A stretch of 64,000 nt of DNA, taken from positions 62,001 through 126,000 of the forward strand of contig JBIQIY010000012.1 of the NCBI GenBank assembly GCA_044507775.1. The letters are read 5' to 3'. The first letter of the stretch is position 1; each line of letters opens with the position of its first letter. This document shows positions 25,208 to 33,348 of this stretch, piece after piece. Below the pieces are notes generated by a model, which was not told the DNA's origin, did no database searches, and worked only from the letters and a program-made list of their open reading frames with translations. The position numbers and the translations under genes were made by a program. This stretch comes from Chryseosolibacter sp044507775 (GTDB lineage: Bacteria; Bacteroidota; Bacteroidia; Cytophagales; Cyclobacteriaceae).

Positions 25208-26056
25208 TCAAACTTGCTTTCTCGCGGTGCCCATGCGCGCAAGCTCCAACGGATTGCTGTCCAGCTGTTGCAACAAGTTTTCAAGTTTCAGGTACCTGGA
25301 AGCAGTAAGGTAATCTTCGTCGGGATAGTATGTGAAGATGGCGGTACCATTCTTGATTGTGTTAATCACTTCCTTGCTCAGGGACGGCGGAAGAGCGGGA
25401 CACCCCTGGCTTCTGCCCAGACGTCCATAGCGCTTGATCCAGGACTCACTCACATAATCCGCAGCGTGAATTACGACGGCGCGGTTGCGCACCTGACTGT
25501 TAAATGACTTCTCCATCCCATCGAGGCGCAGGCTGAATCCCTTGCTTCCGAAATATGTCTCACCGGTTATCAGAAAGCCAAGACTGCTTTGGTTCGAGTG
25601 CCGAATGTTGGAAAACTTCGTGGCCTTATTTTCTCCCGTATTTCTACCGTGGGCGACATACGTGTGGTACAAGACCTTTTTGTTACGCAGGTCGATCGTA
25701 TAAAAGCGCTTCCGGGTACTAGGCTTCTCGAAGTCAATAATTGTAATGAGGTCCTTCCGATCCAAAGCACCTTCGCTTTCCAGTTGATAGAATCCGATCA
25801 TGCCGAGCCGGAACACTTCAAAGCTTAGGTCATACGAGCTCAGGTCGATAGTGTCATACAGCGCATGAATTACATCGTCAAAATTAGCACGTGTCAGCTT
25901 CGCATGATTCAACGCCGGGGAATGTGCAACCGGTTTTGTGAACTGCCCGGCACTTGACGACGCGACGGTTGGCGAGTTGTTAACTGCCGGTAAATATTGA
26001 AATGAGAATCCGAGAAATGCAACAGCAAGAAAAGTTAGCAACAGGGTCTTTCGCAT
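25208..26056 (-). CDS. Murein L,D-transpeptidase catalytic-domain protein (YkuD_2 type)
   Basis: A 282-residue secreted protein with a signal peptide (MRKTLLLTFLAVAFLGFSFQY). The catalytic region shows FGSKGFSLRLDGMEKSFN, AVVIHAADYV and GRSQGCPALP, where the cysteine follows SQG rather than SHG, as is normal in the YkuD_2 subfamily. The middle has ITIIDFEKPSTRKRFYTIDL, the usual start of this domain. The role is peptidoglycan crosslinking or lipoprotein attachment; which one is not known. It converges with the YcbB-like gene. Confidence 0.85.
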   Translation of the reverse strand: MRKTLLLTFLAVAFLGFSFQYLPAVNNSPTVASSSAGQFTKPVAHSPALNHAKLTRANFDDVIHALYDTIDLSSYDLSFEVFRLGMIGFYQLESEGALDRKDLITIIDFEKPSTRKRFYTIDLRNKKVLYHTYVAHGRNTGENKATKFSNIRHSNQSSLGFLITGETYFGSKGFSLRLDGMEKSFNSQVRNRAVVIHAADYVSESWIKRYGRLGRSQGCPALPPSLSKEVINTIKNGTAIFTYYPDEDYLTASRYLKLENLLQQLDSNPLELARMGTARKQV

Positions 26057-26365
26057 GAATGTGGTTTTTGAGGGATTTCAGATATAGTGCTTGGCCCAGA
26101 GAACAGGGGTATGGCCGCAAAAATTCCAACGAAGAAAAAATTCACGCAGTCTTTATGGCCGCTGTGGATTTTCTCTTCCGATGGATTTGCTTCTGATATT
26201 CTCTGTGAATTGCATTTGTGGAGAACGAGTTGCTGTTGCCATCTTTCAAATGCACGCAGTCTTTTTTTCGACGCATCGCCGGGATTTTCCCAATGTAATA
26301 TTGAAGAGCAAGTTGCCGGTTTTAATGACGAAAATTAAAGCAACTTTAATCGAACTATTCTACCC
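26057..26365. other. Gene-free gap of about 310 bp
   Basis: Shared upstream region of the divergent transpeptidase-like and saccharopine-dehydrogenase-like genes. Two overlapping plus-strand frames of 83 and 99 codons have unlikely composition (many Cys, Trp and Phe) and are not accepted. No clear promoter, palindrome or RNA is seen. Confidence 0.5.
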
Positions 26366-27739
26366 ATGGCTAACAAGAAGATACTTTTGATCATTGATTC
26401 GGATCGCTTTGCATTCCCTCTTTTGCACTATCTCACTGCAAACGCAAAGCTCTTCTCCTGGAAGATCAGGATCGGAACAATGTTCGATAACCGTGTGGCA
26501 GACGGAATAAAAGCGGAGAACTTTCCCGTACCGCTCGAGTTCGCAGATTTTAAAAAGCAGCAGGACTGCGACCAGGCAATCAAGAAGTCGGATCTTGTGA
26601 TCGGCCTCGTCCAGGATGCCACCTTATTGCAGATTGCCGACCGCTGTATCGCATACCGCAAGACTCTCATCTCGCCGGCGAGACTAACTCGACAGATGGC
26701 GCTGAAAAGGACGGAGGCAAAGGAGAACAATACTTTGATCCTTATGGACTGCGGGTTTTCCCCGGGGCTCGATCACATCATCGCGAAAAAAGCAATCGAC
26801 AACATTCATTCACGCGGGGGAAAAATAACATCGTTCAAAACGTTCAATGGCACCTTTCTTTCGGAATCAAGTGATGAAAACCCCTTGCAATTTAAGTTGA
26901 CCGAGCCTGTCGCGGACGTGCTCGGCTGGGGAAAACACAACAACCGTCATCTTGTTAACGGCCGCATGCAGCACATTCCCTATCATCGGCTGTTCGAGCG
27001 TTCCGAACCCGTGACAATTCACGAAGAGGAACACAGGATGATTCCTGAAGGTGACTCGTTGTATTATCGCAAGATCTACGACCTTGCAGATGCCCACACC
27101 GTGTTGAAGGGTAAGCTGGTACCAAAGGGATTTGACAACGTTTGGAACGCGCTGGTAAAACTGGGACTGACAGATTCTGCGGCCAGGATCGACTTCATCG
27201 GCGAAGCGTCTTTCTTGACGTTGCTGGATTCTCTTCTTCCGATTCACCCGACCGCTACTGTTGAAGAGCGGCTCCAGCAGTATACCGGAGCGGACACTGA
27301 CGTCATAGAAAAGCTTCGATGGCTCGGATTATTCGACGACCGTCCATGGGACGAGGTGCCACGTGAAAGCACTCCGGCGCAACTGTTGCAACTCCTGCTG
27401 GTACAAAAACTCACGATGCATCCCAACGACAAAGATGCAGTCAAGATGGAACATCACCTGGCTTATGAATTTCGCGATGAACTCTTTGAATTCACAGCTA
27501 CGCTTGTCATCGAGGGTGACAATGCAAGAGATTCCGCCCTGGCGAAAGTGACGGGCTTCACCTGCGGAGCAGCCGCCAAGTCTGTTTTGCTCGGTTCCAT
27601 CACAAATAAAGGCCTTCATATTCCCATTCTCCGGGAGATATACGATCCTATTCTTAATGAACTTGAAGAGCAGGGCATTGCTTTCCACGTTAATGACAAG
27701 AAAATACAGTCCGCGGAGACTTTCCAGGCACTTTCCTGA
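26366..27739 (+). CDS. Saccharopine dehydrogenase-like oxidoreductase
   Basis: A 457-residue soluble protein of the saccharopine dehydrogenase family. The N-terminal region (KKILLIIDSDRFAFPLLHYL) sits where the Rossmann GxGxxG normally lies, but that glycine motif is not visible. SDLVIGLVQDATLLQIADRC and DCGFSPGLDHIIAKKAID match the family's cofactor and hinge segments; the second is close to the GLDPGIDHM signature. The C-terminal half carries the substrate domain (FKTFNGTFLSESSDENPLQFK and YEFRDELFEFTATLVIEG). Relatives act in lysine metabolism, and many Bacteroidota homologues are uncharacterised. The missing glycine loop makes the natural cofactor doubtful. Confidence 0.78.
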   Translation: MANKKILLIIDSDRFAFPLLHYLTANAKLFSWKIRIGTMFDNRVADGIKAENFPVPLEFADFKKQQDCDQAIKKSDLVIGLVQDATLLQIADRCIAYRKTLISPARLTRQMALKRTEAKENNTLILMDCGFSPGLDHIIAKKAIDNIHSRGGKITSFKTFNGTFLSESSDENPLQFKLTEPVADVLGWGKHNNRHLVNGRMQHIPYHRLFERSEPVTIHEEEHRMIPEGDSLYYRKIYDLADAHTVLKGKLVPKGFDNVWNALVKLGLTDSAARIDFIGEASFLTLLDSLLPIHPTATVEERLQQYTGADTDVIEKLRWLGLFDDRPWDEVPRESTPAQLLQLLLVQKLTMHPNDKDAVKMEHHLAYEFRDELFEFTATLVIEGDNARDSALAKVTGFTCGAAAKSVLLGSITNKGLHIPILREIYDPILNELEEQGIAFHVNDKKIQSAETFQALS

Positions 27740-27808
27740 AGCTGCTGTTTTCGTTTTCTTCTGTAGTAGGCATGATTTCAGTAGCCGATGACGCCAAAAC
27801 TCGTCCCC

Positions 27809-28132
27809 ATGAAAACGGCTATAATCACAATGTACCTTGTCTGTTCTGCGGCCACGGTAGCCCGGAGCCAGGATACCCTGAAAATTCAAAATCAGGAAAA
27901 AGCGATTACCCCGGAACTGCGATCGATCGACACCCGCGAACTTCCCGAGATCATCAAACAAAAGATTTCCGGCGAAGAGTACAGCAGCTGGATCCTTCAG
28001 GGTGCCTACAAAACCAGGAACAACGACAGGTCGCAGCGCAATATTCCGCAGTATTATGTGGTTGAACTTAGAAAGGAAAGCGAAACCATCCGCGTATGGT
28101 TCGATGAAAAGGGAAATGAGAAAGAGGATTAG
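27809..28132 (+). CDS. Small secreted protein, unknown function
   Basis: ATG 27788 is in frame, but ATG 27809 starts a good signal peptide (MKTAIITMYLVCSAATVARSQ). The mature part of about 85 residues has RELPEIIKQKISGEEYSSW and YYVVELRKESETIRVWFDEKGN, which looks like the PepSY-like or BON-type small beta-alpha domains found in Bacteroidota periplasm. No firm family. It follows the saccharopine-dehydrogenase-like gene after 69 bases, and its stop overlaps the stop of the convergent phosphodiesterase gene by 4 bases. Confidence 0.7.
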   Translation: MKTAIITMYLVCSAATVARSQDTLKIQNQEKAITPELRSIDTRELPEIIKQKISGEEYSSWILQGAYKTRNNDRSQRNIPQYYVVELRKESETIRVWFDEKGNEKED

Positions 28133-28911
28133 CGAGACCGATCTCCGCGATTCTCCTTAAGGAAGTTACACAGGCCTGTGACGTCGTCGGTGACTATTAC
28201 GTCCACTTGCAGTTCGATCAGCTGTTTCCACGCCTCGGGAAAATCAGGCGTCGCCCAGAACCGAAACACTTTGCGCCTGCGATGGGCATCTGCCATCAGC
28301 GATAAAATAGTTCTGCGGTCCGCATCGCTAAGTGGACCATCGCCATCCCACCTGACGTGACTTTTGAAGTTTGTGCTGATCATGCTCACGCGTTTCAGCT
28401 GATCTACTGTATACGATATGTTCGGCCTTCCATCGATGAAAATATAAAGCGGGTACTCACTCCAGGTACCGGGATCCGGAACATTCCCGCTGATCATGAA
28501 CTGCAAGGTCTTGCAGGATGTAAGGGCCGGGTACCGATCCAGGAGTTTCACCAGGGCATCAAGTGTAGGAGGCCCCTCAGTTTTCAGGTCAATCATCAGG
28601 GTAAGCCGGTCACGTGCATCGGAGTAAGCGAACCCACCGTTGCGTTTCACTTCTTTCGCCAGTGGTTTCAGGTAAAGCGATTCAAGATCCCTTCCCGGTT
28701 GTATCTCGCTTTTGTCATGGGCGACCATCAGTATGCCCTCGCGAAGAAATACGTCCGCCTCGATGAAGCCAACCTGGAGGCGATACGCGGTATGGAAGGG
28801 CGTGGCACGGGCATAGTCGTTATGTGCAAACACATTCGACGGTAAATAGGACTGAGCATTTCCTGTTAATGCCAGGAATAAGAGCGCGGGAATCAGGCAA
28901 TTGCGAACCAT
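28129..28911 (-). CDS. Glycerophosphodiester phosphodiesterase-like / PI-PLC-fold protein
   Basis: A 260-residue secreted protein (signal MVRNCLIPALLFLALTGNAQ). The TIM-barrel phosphodiesterase motifs are AHNDY (about residues 29-33), FIEADVFLREGILMVAHD with the EAD metal ligands and second catalytic His, and LTLMIDLKTEG. This is the layout of bacterial secreted PI-PLC/GDPD-like proteins. It probably hydrolyses a phosphodiester lipid head-group in the periplasm; the substrate is unknown. Confidence 0.8.
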   Translation of the reverse strand: MVRNCLIPALLFLALTGNAQSYLPSNVFAHNDYARATPFHTAYRLQVGFIEADVFLREGILMVAHDKSEIQPGRDLESLYLKPLAKEVKRNGGFAYSDARDRLTLMIDLKTEGPPTLDALVKLLDRYPALTSCKTLQFMISGNVPDPGTWSEYPLYIFIDGRPNISYTVDQLKRVSMISTNFKSHVRWDGDGPLSDADRRTILSLMADAHRRRKVFRFWATPDFPEAWKQLIELQVDVIVTDDVTGLCNFLKENRGDRSR

Positions 28912-28994
28912 AGTCGGGAAGTTACGTAAACTTTTTTGCCGCGGGATCCGTATTTTTTACAAAGACAAGAAATGTTGAAACGCAAATTCAGGTT

Positions 28995-31900
28995 ATGTAC
29001 AGGCGCGTTCTCTTCGGATTTCTGGTGGGGCTATTTGTGACCGTCAACATTTCGGCGGTCTTCGGCCAACAATTCGGACGCAACAAACCACATTACACGA
29101 CCTTCGATTTCAAGGTCGAGAACAGTCCGCATTTTTCGCTTTATCACTATCTCGGCGATTCTATTTCCGAGCCGTTCCTGGGGACGGCTGAAAAATGGTA
29201 TGAGTACGAAAGACAGATCTTCCGGGACACATTCCCGGAACCGAATCCTGTAATCCTCTATGCCAACCATGCGGATTTTCAGCAGACGACGGCGATCGTG
29301 GGTACAATTGGCGTAGGCACAGGCGGCGTAACGGAGGCACTTCGCAATCGCATCGTCATGCCACTCATGGAACTGAATGCGCAGACCAACCATGTGCTGG
29401 GTCACGAAATGGTCCACGCTTTCCAGTATCAGATGTTCCGCAACAGCCGCGACTCGCTTACCCTTGCCGACATCCAGAACATCCCATTGTGGATGGTGGA
29501 AGGTCTTGCTGAATACCTCTCGATCGGAAACGTAGACCCGCATACGGCCATGTGGATGCGTGATGCTGTACGGGAAGACGACTTCCCCACGCTGGACGAT
29601 CTCACCCGTGGCCGAAAATATTTTCCCTACCGCTATGGGCAGGCGTTCTGGGCCTTTGTAACAGGTGTGTTCGGCGACTCGGTAGTATATCCGCTGTTCC
29701 TGAATTCGGCAAAAATGGGATATGAAAGGGCTATACAGTCGCTGACAGGACTGAACGCCGACGCATTTTCCGCGGTGTGGAAGAAGAACACAATCGACTA
29801 CTACGGGAAATATAAACCACCCCTCCACGACGATCGCATGGCCGGTCGGAGGCTCATTGAGAATAGCCAAACCGGCGACCTTAATATTGCACCCGTGCTC
29901 AGCCCGAATGGGAAATATGTCGCATTTCTATCTGAGAAAAACTTTTTCTCTATTGATCTTTTCCTCGCCGATGCGCGCACTGGCGAAATACTAAAAACAC
30001 TCTCGTCAACGGCGCGGGAAGGACACATCGATGATTTCAGTTTCGTCGAGTCAGCGGGAACATGGTCGCCAAAAAGCGACCGGTTCGCCTTCACAGTATT
30101 CAGTGAAGGTAAGAGCATGCTGACGATTGTCGACATCAGAAATGACAAAACAACGACCGTGGAGATCCCGGGGCTGGCTTACTTCAGCAATCCCTCCTGG
30201 TCTCCCGATGGACGGTTCATTGTTGTATCCGGTATGAAAAACGGACAGGGCGACCTGTACCTGTTCGACATGACCAATTCTGATGTTATCCAACTGACGA
30301 ACGACTGGTTTTCGGACATCCAGCCGAAGTGGTCGAACGATGGAACCCATATTGTTTTTGTATCCGATCGACCGGCGAGCGATGGCAATTACAATCCGAA
30401 CGCGCTTCAAATATGCTTTTTCAATGTCGAGGAAAAGACTATTCGCGTGCTGGAAACATTCCGCGGTGCCGGAAACTTTAATCCGGTATTTTCGCCGGAC
30501 GACCGTTCCCTGTACTTCCTTTCCAACCGCGATGGCTATCGCAATCTCTTTTTGCTCGATCTTAACACCGGAAAAATTGAACAGCTCACGGACTACTTCA
30601 CCGGTATCAGCGGCATCACTTCCTACTCGCCAGCCTTTAGCGTGTCGAGAGAAACTGGAAAAATTTGCTACACATACTATTCCAAGGGGCGCTATGAAGT
30701 TTATCTCGCGGATGCCGGCGATTTTGCAAGGCAGGAGATTTCCTCCCGTGAAACTGACTTTGGCCCGGGTACCTTGCCAACCCACGGGCGGGCGCTGGAT
30801 GTCGTCAGCAAAAATTTAAAAGAGATTGAATTCCGGCCGGCAAATCGACTCACCATGCAAGAAATTCCCTATCGCCCGAGGCTTTCGCTGGAACACATTG
30901 GCAATGAAGTTGGCCTGGGTGTTTCCACGGGCGGCCCGTTCGGCACTCAGACCGGCATGGCGGGCGCGGTCAACATGTTGTTCGGCGATATGCTGGGCTA
31001 CCAAAAAGCATACGGGGCACTCGCATTGAATGGGGAGATCTATGACTTTGGCGGACAACTCGCTTATCTCAACCAGCGAAGAAGGGTTAACTGGGGGGTC
31101 GCTGCCTCTCATGTTCCATACCGTTCGGCCTTTGTGGGTGTCAAGCCTGATACACTGATCACGCAGTCGGATACACTGATGACAGACAATGTAATCCTGG
31201 ACGTCGCACGCACGTTCGAGAGCAGCGCATCAATATTTTCCTATCTCACCCTTAGCACCCGCAGACGGCTGGAGGCGGGCGCAGGCTATTCCTCCTATTC
31301 AATGCGGATTGATCGTTATCAGACTCACTATCACCTCGGAATACCGGTGCACAACGAACGCGATAAAATCGACGCACCCGACGGATACACACTCGGAAAT
31401 TTGTACGCTGCATACGTCTACGACAATTCCTATTTTGGTCTTACGTCGCCTCTAAGAGGGCGGCGCTACAGGATTGAAGCAGCCAAAACTTTTGCTGCGC
31501 TGGATTATCATACTTTCACACTTGACTACCGTCAATATATGTTTTTGAATCCCACGAGCGTTGCGTTCAGGTTGTTGCATGTAAGCCGACTCGGCGCGGA
31601 TTCTGAAAGTCCACTTATTTATCCGCTGACGTTTGCCTACCCCACGCTTACGCGCGGAAATCAGCTTGACAACATCAAGAGCTACACAAACGAGGAAACA
31701 GGAGAATACTCCATTAACCAGATCTACGGAAGCCGGATTCTGGTAGGCAACGTTGAGTGGCGCATCCCGCTTACAGGGCCGGAACGTCTCGCGCGATTCA
31801 AATCAAATCTTATCTTCACCCAACTCGCCCTGTTTGCAGATGCCGGTGTGGCCTGGAACTCTTCTTCCAAACCTTCCTTCAAGCAGATCGCAGAGACACC

Positions 31901-32051
31901 CGAAGACCGCATACCGCTGCTTAGTGCTGGATTGTCGTTGCGCGCCAATCTCCTGGGTGCAATTATAGTGGAAGCTTACTATGCGCTTCCGTGGCGTGGC
32001 GATCATTTTGCAAAAGGCGTGTTCGGTCTGAATTTCACGCCCGGATGGTAA
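28995..32051 (+). CDS. Metallopeptidase - TolB-like propeller - outer-membrane barrel fusion
   Basis: A 1018-residue secreted protein (signal to about residue 24, AVFGQ). Residues about 60-275 form a peptidase-MA-like zinc domain: HEMVH at 137-141 and a downstream glutamate in WMVEGLAEY (166-174) as third ligand. Residues about 285-620 are TolB/PD40 propeller repeats (APVLSPNGKYVAFLSEKN, GTWSPKSDRFAFTVFSEG, NPSWSPDGRFIVVSG, QPKWSNDGTHIVFVSDR, NPVFSPDDRSLYFLSNRDG). From about 640 to the end the chain alternates aromatic strands and ends in NFTPGW, as in Omp85-type or surface-antigen barrels. It probably sits in the outer membrane with the protease in the periplasm or outside. Similar fusions occur in Bacteroidota but are uncharacterised. 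It is a single gene. Confidence 0.8.
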   Translation: MYRRVLFGFLVGLFVTVNISAVFGQQFGRNKPHYTTFDFKVENSPHFSLYHYLGDSISEPFLGTAEKWYEYERQIFRDTFPEPNPVILYANHADFQQTTAIVGTIGVGTGGVTEALRNRIVMPLMELNAQTNHVLGHEMVHAFQYQMFRNSRDSLTLADIQNIPLWMVEGLAEYLSIGNVDPHTAMWMRDAVREDDFPTLDDLTRGRKYFPYRYGQAFWAFVTGVFGDSVVYPLFLNSAKMGYERAIQSLTGLNADAFSAVWKKNTIDYYGKYKPPLHDDRMAGRRLIENSQTGDLNIAPVLSPNGKYVAFLSEKNFFSIDLFLADARTGEILKTLSSTAREGHIDDFSFVESAGTWSPKSDRFAFTVFSEGKSMLTIVDIRNDKTTTVEIPGLAYFSNPSWSPDGRFIVVSGMKNGQGDLYLFDMTNSDVIQLTNDWFSDIQPKWSNDGTHIVFVSDRPASDGNYNPNALQICFFNVEEKTIRVLETFRGAGNFNPVFSPDDRSLYFLSNRDGYRNLFLLDLNTGKIEQLTDYFTGISGITSYSPAFSVSRETGKICYTYYSKGRYEVYLADAGDFARQEISSRETDFGPGTLPTHGRALDVVSKNLKEIEFRPANRLTMQEIPYRPRLSLEHIGNEVGLGVSTGGPFGTQTGMAGAVNMLFGDMLGYQKAYGALALNGEIYDFGGQLAYLNQRRRVNWGVAASHVPYRSAFVGVKPDTLITQSDTLMTDNVILDVARTFESSASIFSYLTLSTRRRLEAGAGYSSYSMRIDRYQTHYHLGIPVHNERDKIDAPDGYTLGNLYAAYVYDNSYFGLTSPLRGRRYRIEAAKTFAALDYHTFTLDYRQYMFLNPTSVAFRLLHVSRLGADSESPLIYPLTFAYPTLTRGNQLDNIKSYTNEETGEYSINQIYGSRILVGNVEWRIPLTGPERLARFKSNLIFTQLALFADAGVAWNSSSKPSFKQIAETPEDRIPLLSAGLSLRANLLGAIIVEAYYALPWRGDHFAKGVFGLNFTPGW

Positions 32052-32191
32052 TGAACCGCCCACATTAATAAAAGGCTATAAAAGGCGGAGCAAACAAAAA
32101 AAATTTTCAGCAGATGCAAACCTGTTGCGCGACTTTCGTTCGGAAATTGCGCGTGAAACGCTTAAGAAAATGACCGGCTTAGTAAACGACC

Positions 32192-33109
32192 ATGGCACAC
32201 GACCATTCTCATTCTCATCACCACCACGTTGATAGCGATGGCAAGACGGGAAATATCGTCGTCGCTTTCTGGATCAATACCTTTTTTGCCCTGTTCGAAA
32301 TTGCGGGAGGTTTCTATACGAATAGTGTGGCAATCCTCTCTGACGCTGTTCATGACCTCGGCGACAGCCTTTCCCTTGGGTTTGCGTATTATTTCCAGAA
32401 AAAATCACAGCAGAAAGGAGATGCCGTATACACATACGGCTACCGGCGATTTTCACTGCTGGGCGCTTTCATAAATTCGCTGATCCTCATCATAAGCTCC
32501 GTCTTTATCATCCGCGAATCGATCGGCCGGATCTTTCAACCCGAGCCCCCGGATGCCGCGGGAATGGTGGTTCTGGCAATCATCGGGGTTGCGGTAAACG
32601 GCTACGCCCTACTCAGGCTGAGGCGGGGAAACAGCATCAACGAGCGGGTAGTCGCTCTTCATTTTGTCGAGGATGTATTGGGGTGGCTGGCGGTTCTTAT
32701 CGGCAGCGTCGTCATGCTATTTGCTGATGTTCCGGTGCTGGATCCGATCCTTTCACTGTTGATCGCCGGCTACATTCTCTATAATGTGTTCCGCAACCTC
32801 CGGGCAACCTTCGTAATACTGCTGCAGCGACGACCCGACAATGTGAGTGAAATCAACATACGCAAAAAGATCTTATCCATACCCGGCGTCAAAGACCTCC
32901 ACGATCTGCACTTCTGGACCATGGATGGTGTGTACAATGTCATGACCCTCCACGTTGTGGTTGACGGTAACCAGACGGTCGAACAGCGGGAGCAAATCAA
33001 AAGAACTGTCAAGCACGAGCTCGAACATCTGAACGTTCAGCACTCCACCGTCGAAATTGAATCGGAAGGACAAGATTGTCGTGACCCCGAACCGCGCAAC
33101 AAAAGTTAA
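32192..33109 (+). CDS. Cation diffusion facilitator (Zn/Co/Cd efflux)
   Basis: A 305-residue inner-membrane antiporter of the CDF family. The N-terminus is histidine-rich (HDHSHSHHHHVD). The six transmembrane helices carry the metal sites LSDAVHDLGDSLSLG (helix II) and ALHFVEDVLGWL (helix V), the HxxxD pairs of zinc-selective members. A cytoplasmic C-terminal domain (about 205-290) contains GVKDLHDLHFWTMDGVYNVMTLHVVV. It exports zinc or similar divalent metals in exchange for protons. It stands alone; a regulator is not seen. Confidence 0.92.
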   Translation: MAHDHSHSHHHHVDSDGKTGNIVVAFWINTFFALFEIAGGFYTNSVAILSDAVHDLGDSLSLGFAYYFQKKSQQKGDAVYTYGYRRFSLLGAFINSLILIISSVFIIRESIGRIFQPEPPDAAGMVVLAIIGVAVNGYALLRLRRGNSINERVVALHFVEDVLGWLAVLIGSVVMLFADVPVLDPILSLLIAGYILYNVFRNLRATFVILLQRRPDNVSEINIRKKILSIPGVKDLHDLHFWTMDGVYNVMTLHVVVDGNQTVEQREQIKRTVKHELEHLNVQHSTVEIESEGQDCRDPEPRNKS

Positions 33110-33348
33110 TCGCCCGAGATGTACATCCCACAGTTAATAAATCGGGAAGTATATCCGATATAACCCGTCAGTAAAAAGACGCCGGTGTGAACCGCGAAAA
33201 GTGTGTACGGACTTTCCTTTTATTACTATCTTGCTCAGGAGAAGTACAGCCAACAAGTTTGCGTAAAGCGCATAGCGAACGGGTTGCATCCGGCAGGTTA
33301 AGAAGCCGGGTTAAAGCAAGCGCAAGGCTGTTGTAACCGTAGAATACC

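Noticed and set aside
26087..26390. Two overlapping short plus-strand genes in the gap before the saccharopine dehydrogenase-like gene
   Set aside because: Unusual amino-acid composition, overlap of two frames, and no start context; likely chance.
29031..30785. Two long minus-strand open frames inside the peptidase/propeller/barrel gene
   Set aside because: They are antisense shadows of a gene with clear domains on the other strand.
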